From positions 30,193 through 94,192 of the forward strand of contig NZ_CAJTMT010000011.1 of NCBI RefSeq assembly GCF_910577345.1: a stretch of DNA of 64,000 bases, given 5' to 3'. The DNA comes from an uncultured Duncaniella sp. GTDB taxonomy: Bacteria; Bacteroidota; Bacteroidia; Bacteroidales; Muribaculaceae. The position numbers and the translations under genes were made by a program. The notes below the pieces were generated by a model. It was not told where the DNA came from. It was given only the letters and a program-made list of their open reading frames with translations, and did no database searches. Below are positions 9,710-18,265 of this stretch, one piece after another. Every line of letters starts with the position of its first letter. Position 1 is the stretch's first letter.

Positions 9710-10648
9710 TCAGAAAATCAGCTTGCCATTCTCGATGGGGAGACGGTCAAGGGCTTCCTGAATCTTGCGGCGTTCGGGTTCGTTGAACTTATGGAAAGGT
9801 GCAGCAACGAAGTCGTCTTTGATAACGCCGAGAAGCGAACATGCACATTTCAGACCCTTCAGGTAGCTTGAACCATGCTTGCCGACGCTGTAGATTGAAG
9901 TGCTTATCTGCATGATGAGCTGCTGCAGACGCCACACCTCAGCCACATTCTGTGCCTTGGCTGCATTATACATAGCTACATAGAGTTCCGGGAACATATT
10001 GGCACCGCCGTTGATACCGCCGTTGGCACCGAGAAGCACACATTCGCCTGTCACCTCTTCCGGACCCATAAGGAGCGAGAAGTCGGGACGGTCCTTCATC
10101 GTGTACATCACCGACTGGAAATAAGGAATGTTGGCGGAGCTGTCCTTGAAACCTACCACCTTCTCGTTTTCAGCAATGCGGTGGATGGTCGCGGGTGAGA
10201 AATTGACCTTCACATGGCTCGGCATGTTGTAGAGGAAAAGCGGGAGGGGGAGCTGGGGAAGCATATCCTCATAGAATTCAGCAAGCTCGGGCTGGCCGGT
10301 AGCGAAATAGTAGGGAGCGGCGCTGACAACTGCCGATGCTCCGCAGTCGGCTGCAACTTTCGCGAGATTGACACTCTCGACAATCGAAGTGTCGGTCACG
10401 CATACGAGCACAGGAAGACGGCCTGCGTTGATGCGGCAGGTTTCCTTGATCATTTCCTTGCGGAGACGATAGCTGAGGCTCTGCTCCTCACCGGTGGTGC
10501 CGAGGATGAAGAGACCGTGAACACCACCTGCAATCAGGTGTTCGATAAGATTTTCAAGGCTGGCAACGTCGAGGGTGTCATTACCGAGAAGTGGAGTGAC
10601 GAGAGGAGGAATAATTCCGCTAAGTGGAGATTTAAAGGTAGTAGTCAT
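9710..10648 (-). CDS. DapA/NanA-superfamily Schiff-base aldolase or dehydratase
   Basis: A 312-residue TIM-barrel protein. I start it at the ATG at 10646-10648 (MTTTFKSPLSG) because the longer frame runs into the promoter-like TACTTTTG at 10692-10699. It has the GTTGE loop (residues 50-54), the conserved Tyr140 (LFLYNMPS) and the Schiff-base Lys168 (VVGFKDSS), so it should be active. The family covers dihydrodipicolinate synthase, N-acetylneuraminate lyase and keto-deoxy sugar acid aldolases. The neighbouring symporter argues for a catabolic aldolase rather than lysine synthesis. The exact substrate cannot be read from sequence. Confidence 0.85.
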   Translation of the reverse strand: MTTTFKSPLSGIIPPLVTPLLGNDTLDVASLENLIEHLIAGGVHGLFILGTTGEEQSLSYRLRKEMIKETCRINAGRLPVLVCVTDTSIVESVNLAKVAADCGASAVVSAAPYYFATGQPELAEFYEDMLPQLPLPLFLYNMPSHVKVNFSPATIHRIAENEKVVGFKDSSANIPYFQSVMYTMKDRPDFSLLMGPEEVTGECVLLGANGGINGGANMFPELYVAMYNAAKAQNVAEVWRLQQLIMQISTSIYSVGKHGSSYLKGLKCACSLLGVIKDDFVAAPFHKFNEPERRKIQEALDRLPIENGKLIF

Positions 10649-10691
10649 GATTATGAATGGTATTACCGAGAATAAATTACATATATGCTTG

Positions 10692-10699
10692 CAAAAGTA
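10692..10699 (-). promoter_or_regulatory. Bacteroidetes -7 box for the aldolase-symporter pair
   Basis: On the minus strand the sequence reads TACTTTTG, matching TAnnTTTG, 44 bp before the chosen ATG. A near match to the -33 TTTG lies 20 nt further upstream (CAAG on the plus strand at 10720-10723). Confidence 0.55.
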
Positions 10700-10813
10700 A
10701 CAAATTCCCGCGGGCAATACAAGAAGTCCGCCGCAAATAATTCTAAAATCGAAGTATATTCACTGTCAGACAATTACCGCCACATACAATAAGTACGCTT
10801 CGTTCACCGGCAC

Positions 10814-11050
10814 TTATTGTGCATCTCGGACATCCGAACCGTCACGCCTACACCCGGTTACGGCATCATAGTTGTCCACTGCCCGGCTCACAAGATTGCC
10901 GAGCAGCGGAATCAGCGACTTCCCGAGTGCAGTCAATGCATATTCCACCCTCGGTGGCACCTCCGGATAGACCTTCCTGACGATAAGCCCGTCAGTTTCC
11001 AATCCCTTCAATGTCGACGACAGTACCTTCTCTAAAAAGTAGCTTGACTA
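10814..11050 (-). pseudogene. 5'-truncated HxlR-family regulator remnant
   Basis: The frame reads [20 protein letters not shown], then [19 protein letters not shown]. This is the wing and C-terminal helix of an HxlR-type winged-helix regulator. The DNA-binding first half, including the usual CPxxxxL redox cysteine region, is missing. In frame upstream there are only a few unrelated residues and then a stop (TAG, minus strand, ending at 11050). No ATG start exists; the first possible start is TTG at 11009-11011. The break falls directly beside the terminator at 11059-11103, which suggests a deletion joined the two. It is probably not functional. Confidence 0.72.
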
Positions 11051-11058
11051 CAAAACGA

Positions 11059-11103
11059 ACGGAAGTCCGGGACAGCCATAAGCCCCGGACTTCCGTTTTT
11101 TTT
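11059..11103. terminator. Intrinsic terminator, 13-bp stem
   Basis: ACGGAAGTCCGGG (11059-11071) pairs perfectly with CCCGGACTTCCGT (11084-11096) and is followed on the + strand by a run of eight T. It lies 26 bp beyond the stop of the minus-strand symporter gene. On the minus strand the tail is TTCGTTTTG, so it may serve both directions. Confidence 0.75.
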
Positions 11104-11128
11104 AGTATCTTACGTCAGTCCTCCTGCA

Positions 11129-12733
11129 TTAATGTCCGTTGAAGAACGCATAGAGTCCAATCATCACTATCGCAAGCGACAGCCATGCCATCTGCACGCC
11201 GACCGACATCTTGTTTTTGATAACAGTCATCGGTGCGCGCTCGGCAGTGGCCTTATCCATGAAACTGATGGCTACCATTGTCAGGATAAGCACAACGAAA
11301 ATCAGGAACGAAAGCATCATGAAATGCACATGCTCCGTAGCGTTGGGGATGACCCAGAGGTAGAGCACACCGCAACCGATACTGAAAATGGTTCCGAAGG
11401 TCAGGACAATGTTTGCGGCAAGCGTCGTGCAGCGTTTCCAGAACACACCCATCACAAACACCGCAGCCATCGGGGGTGCGATGAAACTGAGGACAGACTG
11501 GAACACGTTGAAAAGATCCATACCCTTGATATTGTCAACGGCAATGGTTATAAGAATCGAGACAAGCGCACCGACGACAGTCACGATGTGGCCTGTGCGG
11601 ACAATCTCCTGCGGAGTTGCGTCTGTGCGGATATTCTTGACATAAATATCCATGGTGAACACGGTGCTGAGAGCATTGAGGGCCGAACCGATGGTGCTGA
11701 TGAGAGCTGCAGTCAGCACGGCAATTACAAGTCCGACCATACCGACGGGGAAGAGGTTGGACACAAGTGTCATATAGGCATGGTCAGGTTCAATCAGCGC
11801 GTCGCCGAAGAAGCCTTTCTTCCACAAGGCAAAGCAGACAACGCCGGGAATGATATAGATGGCCACGTCAAGAATCTTCAGCCACCCGGTGAAATTCGCA
11901 CCCTTCTGACCTTCATTAAGGTCGCGGGCTGCGAGGACCGGCTGCACCATCGACTGGTCCGTACACCAGAACCAAAGGCCGGAGATGGGATAACCGAGCA
12001 GAATCGGAAGCCAAGGGAACTCCTTGTGGTCGTTGGGCTGGAAGAGGTTCCAGTAATGCGAGGGGACAACACTCGAATCGGCAAGCGTGCTGATACCTCC
12101 GGCCACCGAGTGGTCGCCGAGATGCCAGATGCCCACAATCGTGAGCGTGGCCGAGACGAGGATGAGAAGTACCATCTGATAGACATTCGTGTAGGCAATA
12201 GCCCTAAGTCCGCCAATGATGGTGAAGAAAGCTGAGATTGCAAGCAATATAAAGGCCGAAAGCCACATCGGGATACCGAACACCTGACGAATGATGATAC
12301 CGCCGGCAAACAGTGTCAGCGCCAACCATGAGATGAGGACAGTGACAATCGTGTACCATGCAAGCATGTTGCGGGTCGACTCACCGAAACGTTTTCCCAT
12401 GAATTCAGGAAGCGTGGTAATCTTTTCGCCGAGATAGCGCGGGGCGAACACAAAGGCAAGCAAGGCTATGAACACAAAGGCATACCATGCATAGTTGCCG
12501 GATACTATACCTGCGGCAAAACCTGCACTCGCCGAGGCGATGAGCATTGACGGTCCCACATTGGTGCCCCACATCGAAAATCCGATATGGTGCCAGCGCA
12601 ATGAGTTTCCGGCCAAAAACTTATGGGCACCTTTCTTGGTCTTGGAACTGGCCCACAGGCCAATGGCAAGGAGAACCACAAAGTAAGCGATGAGGACAAC
12701 CCAGTCCATCGGTCGCATTGACAAATCGTTCAT
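11129..12733 (-). CDS. Sodium/sugar symporter (SSS family, SGLT-like)
   Basis: A 534-residue membrane protein with about 14 predicted helices. The start MDWVVLIAYFVVLLAIGLWAS and the following KKGAHKFLAGNSLRWHHIGFS are typical of SGLT-like sugar symporters, as is FWCTDQSMVQPVLAARDLNEG in the middle, a conserved SSS signature. It is the last gene in the same direction as the alpha-xylosidase and methyltransferase fusion genes, separated from the latter by 166 bp that contain a 9-nt-periodic element. The likely role is Na+-driven uptake of a sugar or glycoside processed by these enzymes. Substrate unknown. Confidence 0.88.
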   Translation of the reverse strand: MNDLSMRPMDWVVLIAYFVVLLAIGLWASSKTKKGAHKFLAGNSLRWHHIGFSMWGTNVGPSMLIASASAGFAAGIVSGNYAWYAFVFIALLAFVFAPRYLGEKITTLPEFMGKRFGESTRNMLAWYTIVTVLISWLALTLFAGGIIIRQVFGIPMWLSAFILLAISAFFTIIGGLRAIAYTNVYQMVLLILVSATLTIVGIWHLGDHSVAGGISTLADSSVVPSHYWNLFQPNDHKEFPWLPILLGYPISGLWFWCTDQSMVQPVLAARDLNEGQKGANFTGWLKILDVAIYIIPGVVCFALWKKGFFGDALIEPDHAYMTLVSNLFPVGMVGLVIAVLTAALISTIGSALNALSTVFTMDIYVKNIRTDATPQEIVRTGHIVTVVGALVSILITIAVDNIKGMDLFNVFQSVLSFIAPPMAAVFVMGVFWKRCTTLAANIVLTFGTIFSIGCGVLYLWVIPNATEHVHFMMLSFLIFVVLILTMVAISFMDKATAERAPMTVIKNKMSVGVQMAWLSLAIVMIGLYAFFNGH

Positions 12734-12797
12734 GTTTCTATATTTTCTTAGATTTAGGGTAAAAAGTTAGAATTTCAATTCATCTTGGAGTCTTGAC

Positions 12798-12885
12798 ACA
12801 AAAGGAACAAAAGAGCAAAAGAATCAAAAGAATACCTGAGACGCTGAAACTTCCGTTTCTTCCGCGCTTATGTCCTTTCGTATCT
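12798..12885. repeat. 9-nt-periodic intergenic repeat pair
   Basis: Left array: acaaaagga, acaaaagag, caaaagaat, caaaagaat (12798-12833). Right array: cttccgttt, cttccgcgc, ttatgtcct, ttcgtatct (12850-12885). The arms are purine-rich and pyrimidine-rich in opposite order, as in the other copies, but pair only partly. It lies between the symporter and fusion genes. Confidence 0.75.
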
Positions 12886-12899
12886 CCTCCTTATATAGT

Positions 12900-15800
12900 T
12901 TACGCCCCGACAAGTCTGCGGGCAAGAGCAACGGCAGTATTGGCATTGTCGCTGTAACCGTCGGCCCCGATTTCATCGGCAAAATGCTGGCTGACGGGCG
13001 CACCACCCACCATCACCTTCACCTTGTCGCGAAGTCCTGCCTCGGTCAAAGCGTCAATCACATCTTTCATATATGTCATAGTTGTCGTGAGCAGGGCGCT
13101 CATACAGAGAATGTCGGCATTCGATTTGCGGATTTCCTCAACGAATGTCTCGGCAGGAACATCAATACCGATATTGATGACCTCGAATCCACAGCCTTCA
13201 AGCATCGACGCAACGAGGTTCTTGCCTATGTCGTGGAGGTCACCCTTGACCGTCCCTATGACCACTTTTCCGAGTGTCGAGGCAGCACCTCCGGCGAGCA
13301 TCGGTTTCAGAAGTTCGAGAGCTGCTTTCATTGCACGTCCGGCCATCAGCAACTGCGGGACGAATGCCTTGCCGTCCTGGAAACGCTGTCCGACCTCGGC
13401 CATGGCGCGTATCATCTGATTGTTGATTATCTCCTGCGGTGCCACGCCTCTGTCAACGAAGCGACGGGTGGCTTTGGCTGCATCGTCGGCCTTTCCGGCA
13501 ACGATAGCATCAAAGACTCCGTTGTCTTCCTCGGCTGCAGCTTCAACTTTCACCGTTGGCGGACAGCAGTCACACTCCACACCGTGAATCTGCGGAACTA
13601 CGCTTCGCAAAGGTGACTTCACTGTCTTCTTTTCCTCTACTGCCGTTTCTACAATAGTACTCACCAATCCGGAATCACTACCCGGACGGTGAGGCGACAT
13701 CCACAGACCGGCGATAGGCTCGACGGTCTGAGCAAGCTTGCGGATATGCTCGTCAGTAGTACCGCAGCATCCACCGATTATGTTCAGCACATGGCCGTCA
13801 ATGAGAGGCCAGACGGCTTTCTGCAACATCTCCGGGGTGAGCGAATAGTTGCCATTCTCATCCGGAAGTCCGGCGTTGGGATAGGCACTCACAGGATAGT
13901 CGGTCTGCACACCGAGATTCACGAGCAGCGGAGTCATCTCGCGTATGTCCCTGACGCAGTTGATTCCGACCGACATCACGGGATAATCCTTGAACCCTTG
14001 GATGAAATCAACGACGGACTGGCCGAGCATATTGTGACCGGCGGCCGTCTTGACTGCGAAACTGAGCATTATCGGGAGGGTCTTTCCACTCTTGACCATA
14101 GCTGCGGTGGCAGCCTTTATGGCAGCTTCCGCATTCTTCACATCAAAGATGGTCTCGATGAGGAGCATGTCCACCCCACCCTCTATCAATGCCTCGGCCT
14201 GTTCGAGATAGGCATCATACAGGGTGTCATAATTGAAGGTTCCCCAACCGGGCTGAACCGTTTCCGAGGTCAGTGAGCATGTCTTGCTCGTCGGTCCCAT
14301 CGAACCGGCCACAAAACGCGGCTTCGCGGGATTTTTGCGGGTATATTCATCGGCAAGCTCACGCGCGATGCGGCAGGCAGCAAGGTTGATTTCGCGTGCC
14401 ACACCTTCAAGCCTGAAATCGGCCATGGAGATGCGCTGGGCATTGAAAGTATCGGTGCTGATGATGTCGGCACCGGCTTCGAGATATTTTTTGTGTATCT
14501 CACGGACCACCTCGGGACGTGTGATGGCAAGAAGGTCGTTGTTGCCTTTGAGTGAACAGTCATGTCCGGCAAAACGCTCTCCACGGAAATCATCTTCCGC
14601 GAGTCCGTAAGTCTGAATCATGGTGCCCATTGCTCCGTCAAGCACCAGCACTCTCTTCTCCATCTCCTTGAAGAGCGGAGCCTCGCGGTCCAATTCCGGC
14701 AGCTTTGCAGCCTCAGATGCCGACTGTTCAGCCGCTTCGCTCTCGACTTTTTCGATTATGCGGGCAACCTCTGCATCGGCATCAAAGGCCTCATCCTTTC
14801 CGGATTTTATGCTTATCACGTCGCTCTCCTCGCGGACCTTTGCCGGACGGTAGCGGTATTCCTCGACAATCTTCATTGCCTGCTCGACCTCATCCTCATT
14901 GTGGAAGTCCATTTCGAGATGCACACCGTTGCCTCCGATGTTGTCGAGAAGAGGTTTAAGCTCATCGAGAGTGACCCAGCAGGCCATAATGCTCTTTCCT
15001 CCGTCGAGTATGCGGCGGTAGAGGTCATACCACTTAGGTGAACCTCCCTGCGGCTCACCCACTCCGGGAGTCCACTGGATGGCATTAAGTTCCTCAACCT
15101 CAAGCAGGGCGGGAAGATGGTGGAGCGCACCGACGCCGTCGAGATGATAGAGGGTATAGTCAATCTTCTGACACTGCTGACGGATGAAGGGCTGCACGAA
15201 GCGGCGATAGTCCTCCACGCTTATCATTGTCGATATATCGCTCTGGAGTTTCGACATCCTTCCGGGCGCCCACGAAGAGAAGTAGCAGAAAGCCATCTCG
15301 TCACCCTCGCGGATGATGTCGTAAAGCTCATCGTAGACTTTGAAATATATGTCGTTTATCTGCTGCATCTGCCGTTCGAGCACATCGGGCTGCATGACCG
15401 TGTCGAGAAGCACCTTGTCGGTTCCCTTGATCGCAGCAAGCACATCGAGTCCTTCCATGAGGTCGGGCATACCTACGAAATAGTTCCCCTTCGCTTTTGC
15501 CTTGCAGGCTTTAAGAAGCTCCTTATGGAGAAGCCAGTTGGGATGGTTTTCATCAAACTTTATCTCATCCGTGTAGTTCGGGTCGGGATGAATCCATATC
15601 GTGTCAGGTCCTCCCTCAAACACACCTCCGAGTATGGCCGCAAGCGAACCGGGACCAAGCTGTGTATTGGCGACGGGGAGCATATCGGCTTTCAGCGAAC
15701 TGTGGGCCACATACCAGTCGAGATATTCCGCCCTCCACTGAGGGTCGAACCACTTCTGGTCAAGACTGACCGGCTCTTTCGGTGCGGGGATGTCGGCGTG

Positions 15801-15914
15801 AGGTTTCACACCGTTCTGAAAGTGTTCCCACATGTTGAGGACAATCCCCTTGTGGTTCCACCAATCTATATAGTGCTGTTTTGTCTCTTCAAGATTCTCT
15901 TTCCAGGTTTTCAT
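12900..15914 (-). CDS. Fusion: URO-D-like methyltransferase + homocysteine S-methyltransferase + corrinoid-binding domain
   Basis: A 1004-residue soluble protein with three modules. Residues 1-357 resemble the URO-D/MtaA barrel, but the usual zinc pair HxC is HLD (257-259). Residues 416-740 are a MetH-type homocysteine methyltransferase: DGAMGT (426-431) and the zinc cysteines C653 (GINC) and C716/C717 (GGCCGT) are present. Residues 796-1004 are a cobalamin-binding unit with helical cap, DLHDIG (892-897, base-off histidine 894), SALLTT and the GG loop. The linker between modules 2 and 3 has a CDCC cluster (781-784). Compared with MetH, the methyl-folate and AdoMet activation domains are absent and a URO-D-like domain sits in front. 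Inference: a methyl group from a non-folate donor passes through cobalamin to homocysteine. The gene begins 11 bp after the alpha-xylosidase gene, so they share a transcript. Confidence 0.88.
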   Translation of the reverse strand: MKTWKENLEETKQHYIDWWNHKGIVLNMWEHFQNGVKPHADIPAPKEPVSLDQKWFDPQWRAEYLDWYVAHSSLKADMLPVANTQLGPGSLAAILGGVFEGGPDTIWIHPDPNYTDEIKFDENHPNWLLHKELLKACKAKAKGNYFVGMPDLMEGLDVLAAIKGTDKVLLDTVMQPDVLERQMQQINDIYFKVYDELYDIIREGDEMAFCYFSSWAPGRMSKLQSDISTMISVEDYRRFVQPFIRQQCQKIDYTLYHLDGVGALHHLPALLEVEELNAIQWTPGVGEPQGGSPKWYDLYRRILDGGKSIMACWVTLDELKPLLDNIGGNGVHLEMDFHNEDEVEQAMKIVEEYRYRPAKVREESDVISIKSGKDEAFDADAEVARIIEKVESEAAEQSASEAAKLPELDREAPLFKEMEKRVLVLDGAMGTMIQTYGLAEDDFRGERFAGHDCSLKGNNDLLAITRPEVVREIHKKYLEAGADIISTDTFNAQRISMADFRLEGVAREINLAACRIARELADEYTRKNPAKPRFVAGSMGPTSKTCSLTSETVQPGWGTFNYDTLYDAYLEQAEALIEGGVDMLLIETIFDVKNAEAAIKAATAAMVKSGKTLPIMLSFAVKTAAGHNMLGQSVVDFIQGFKDYPVMSVGINCVRDIREMTPLLVNLGVQTDYPVSAYPNAGLPDENGNYSLTPEMLQKAVWPLIDGHVLNIIGGCCGTTDEHIRKLAQTVEPIAGLWMSPHRPGSDSGLVSTIVETAVEEKKTVKSPLRSVVPQIHGVECDCCPPTVKVEAAAEEDNGVFDAIVAGKADDAAKATRRFVDRGVAPQEIINNQMIRAMAEVGQRFQDGKAFVPQLLMAGRAMKAALELLKPMLAGGAASTLGKVVIGTVKGDLHDIGKNLVASMLEGCGFEVINIGIDVPAETFVEEIRKSNADILCMSALLTTTMTYMKDVIDALTEAGLRDKVKVMVGGAPVSQHFADEIGADGYSDNANTAVALARRLVGA

Positions 15915-15925
15915 TGCAAAAGAGA

Positions 15926-18190
15926 TTAGGCGTTAAATAATTTTTCATTCCAGATACCCTTGAAATTCTCATCGACAAGGATACTTACCGTATTGGCCAT
16001 ATCCATCTGGTCAGTGCAGTCTACCGCCTCGGGATAGAATGGAATCTCGCTTCCATACTTCACATAGACAGGCATTTCCTCGAGAGGTACCTCAACATCC
16101 TTGAGCCAGCGTCCCCCTTCAAGAACCTCGCCGGTGAAGAAGTTTACCCACTTCCCTTCCGGAAGATAAATGTCGCGGCGGTTTTCGGAGTTCATCACGG
16201 GAGCCACGAGGAAGCTGTCGCCGAAATAATACTGGTCGTCGATGTGACGGCAGGTGCGGTCATCGGGATTCTTGAAGATGAGTGCCTGCACGAGTGAAGC
16301 ACCGCTGACACAGGCCCTCTCGCTCTCGGCATATATATAAGGAATGAGCGCATAACGCAGTTTCCACCATTTCTTCACGATAGGCGCGATGGCAGGATAG
16401 TGCCACGGTTCGCGCTTGCCGGTGCCGTGATAACGGATGTGTGACGAGAAGACACCAAACTGTGTCCAGCGGACATAGACATCGTCCTGCACGACCGAAT
16501 TCATGAAGTTGGGAAGGGTGTGGAATCCGGGAACGTCGTGGCTCCAGAACGCGAAGCCCGACAGTCCGAAATGGAGACCGCCTTTGAGCGAACCGGCCAT
16601 ACCGTCCCAAGAACTGCACGAATCGCCGCCCCAGTGGAGGGGATAGCGCTGGCAACCAGCCCATGCGGCACGCGCCCACACAATTCCGTCGCCTGTCACA
16701 TCCTTAGTAATCTCGTAGGCGGCCTTCTGATAGAGGAGCGCATAAAGATTATTGAGAAGTTCGGGACTCATCCCCTTGTATTTGGCATCCATGTGGATAT
16801 TTTCGCCGAAATCGGTCTTGATGCAGACTACCCCCATGTCAAGAAGCTCCTTCAACAGACCCTTGTACCACTCCGTGGCTGCTGGATATGTGAAGTCGAT
16901 TGTTCCGGCATAGTCGAGGGCGGAGAAATTGGAGCCTTCCGATGCCTGCTCCTTGGTGAGCGGGGCGATATACTCGTTCTCACGGGCCTCATCAATCTGC
17001 TCGGCATCCTTCGCAACGTAAGGCAACTGCCAGAGAGATACACGGAAACCCTTCTCCTTAAGTCCGCGCAGGAATCCCTCGGGGTCCGGGAAACGTTCGG
17101 GATTGAATTTCCATTCGCAAAGCCAGTCGGTGCGGAACCATCCGGTGTCGAGGTGAATCACGTCGCAAGGATAATGCTCCTCGCGCATACGGTCGCAGAT
17201 TTCCTCGACCTCATCGGCGCTGAAATATGTCATTCGGCTCATCCACACACCGAAGCTCCACAACGGCGGCATTGTCGGATAGCCGGTGAGGTCGCGGTAG
17301 CCACGGATGATTTCCTCAACCGAGTCACCTCCGATGACGAATGCGTCAATCAAGGCCTGATCGCTCATGAACTGCACCGAACGTGTCGAATGTCCGGCAA
17401 GCGAGAGCTTGCAGTGTGAGGTCGTATGGTAGAATGTGCCATACATACGGCTCGACACATAGAAGGGGATGTTTTTATATGTACGACGGTTGTTGACACC
17501 CTGACCGTCCTGATTCTTCAGGAAGAATGTCTGTCCACTCAAATCCATCTTTGCGAAACGCTCACCCGTGCCGCCGAAACATTCGTCAGGCTTGCATTCA
17601 AACGAGAGGGTGGCGCGCTCTTTCTCCCCGTCGAGCTTGCAGTAGGCGATGGGAAGAGCATCGTAGCGGGGCGGTGAGAAATGGTCGTAGGCAGCAAGGC
17701 GTATCTCACGCTTTCCGTCCGGGAAAAGACGCAAATCGAGCGTTTCCTGCGGGTCTGGAAGCAGGGTGCTCCAACGGTCGAGCAGAGGCTCACGCATATT
17801 GATGACAGCGCGGCGCACACCGTCGGCCTCGGTTGAGATTATCCACTCGCCATCGCTGAATGAGGCGGTCAGTGGCATTTTCCCGACACGCTCACTGAGC
17901 ATGAGCATTTCGGAATCATCGGCCATTGAAAGCACTCCGAATCCCATGAAGACACGAAGGATTTTCGGGCCATATTGACGCAGAATCAGAGTGTGGTTTT
18001 CACGCGGGACGGCTTCGTCGGCTGCCATATCATTGGCAAGCACCTGTTTCTGGAAAGGGACAGTAATCAATACGTCGCCATCCTTACATTCTACCGCAAC
18101 AGGAGCGCAAGCTTTCCAGAGCGACTCGTCACGTTTGAGATCTATATCGAAATCAAGAAAATCGAATAAATGATAATTGGTCGGTTTCAT
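15926..18190 (-). CDS. GH31 alpha-xylosidase, YicI-like, cytoplasmic
   Basis: A 754-residue GH31 enzyme without a signal peptide, so intracellular. The region DVIHLDTGWF (343-352) and the following WLCEWKF are typical of YicI-type alpha-xylosidases. The nucleophile is Asp460 in KTDFGE and the acid/base Asp523 in HWGGDS. It should release alpha-linked xylose from imported oligosaccharides; alpha-glucosidase activity is the alternative. It lies between the beta-helix gene (75 bp upstream) and the corrinoid fusion gene (11 bp downstream) on the same strand. The pairing with methyltransferases makes O-methylated xylosides worth considering as substrate; that is inference. Confidence 0.88.
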   Translation of the reverse strand: MKPTNYHLFDFLDFDIDLKRDESLWKACAPVAVECKDGDVLITVPFQKQVLANDMAADEAVPRENHTLILRQYGPKILRVFMGFGVLSMADDSEMLMLSERVGKMPLTASFSDGEWIISTEADGVRRAVINMREPLLDRWSTLLPDPQETLDLRLFPDGKREIRLAAYDHFSPPRYDALPIAYCKLDGEKERATLSFECKPDECFGGTGERFAKMDLSGQTFFLKNQDGQGVNNRRTYKNIPFYVSSRMYGTFYHTTSHCKLSLAGHSTRSVQFMSDQALIDAFVIGGDSVEEIIRGYRDLTGYPTMPPLWSFGVWMSRMTYFSADEVEEICDRMREEHYPCDVIHLDTGWFRTDWLCEWKFNPERFPDPEGFLRGLKEKGFRVSLWQLPYVAKDAEQIDEARENEYIAPLTKEQASEGSNFSALDYAGTIDFTYPAATEWYKGLLKELLDMGVVCIKTDFGENIHMDAKYKGMSPELLNNLYALLYQKAAYEITKDVTGDGIVWARAAWAGCQRYPLHWGGDSCSSWDGMAGSLKGGLHFGLSGFAFWSHDVPGFHTLPNFMNSVVQDDVYVRWTQFGVFSSHIRYHGTGKREPWHYPAIAPIVKKWWKLRYALIPYIYAESERACVSGASLVQALIFKNPDDRTCRHIDDQYYFGDSFLVAPVMNSENRRDIYLPEGKWVNFFTGEVLEGGRWLKDVEVPLEEMPVYVKYGSEIPFYPEAVDCTDQMDMANTVSILVDENFKGIWNEKLFNA

Positions 18191-18265
18191 CGTTGATGAT
18201 TATCGTAGTCAGTTTTGGAGTATACTATTAATATATGTGTCAGAAAAATTATGAGTCACTGTATT

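Noticed and set aside
8116..10717. Complete sialic acid (nan) cluster
   Set aside because: No epimerase, sialidase or kinase gene is adjacent, and the aldolase is not close enough to NanA to name it.
12900..15914. Ordinary methionine synthase MetH
   Set aside because: The methyl-folate-binding and activation domains are missing and a URO-D-like domain is added, so the standard name would mislead.
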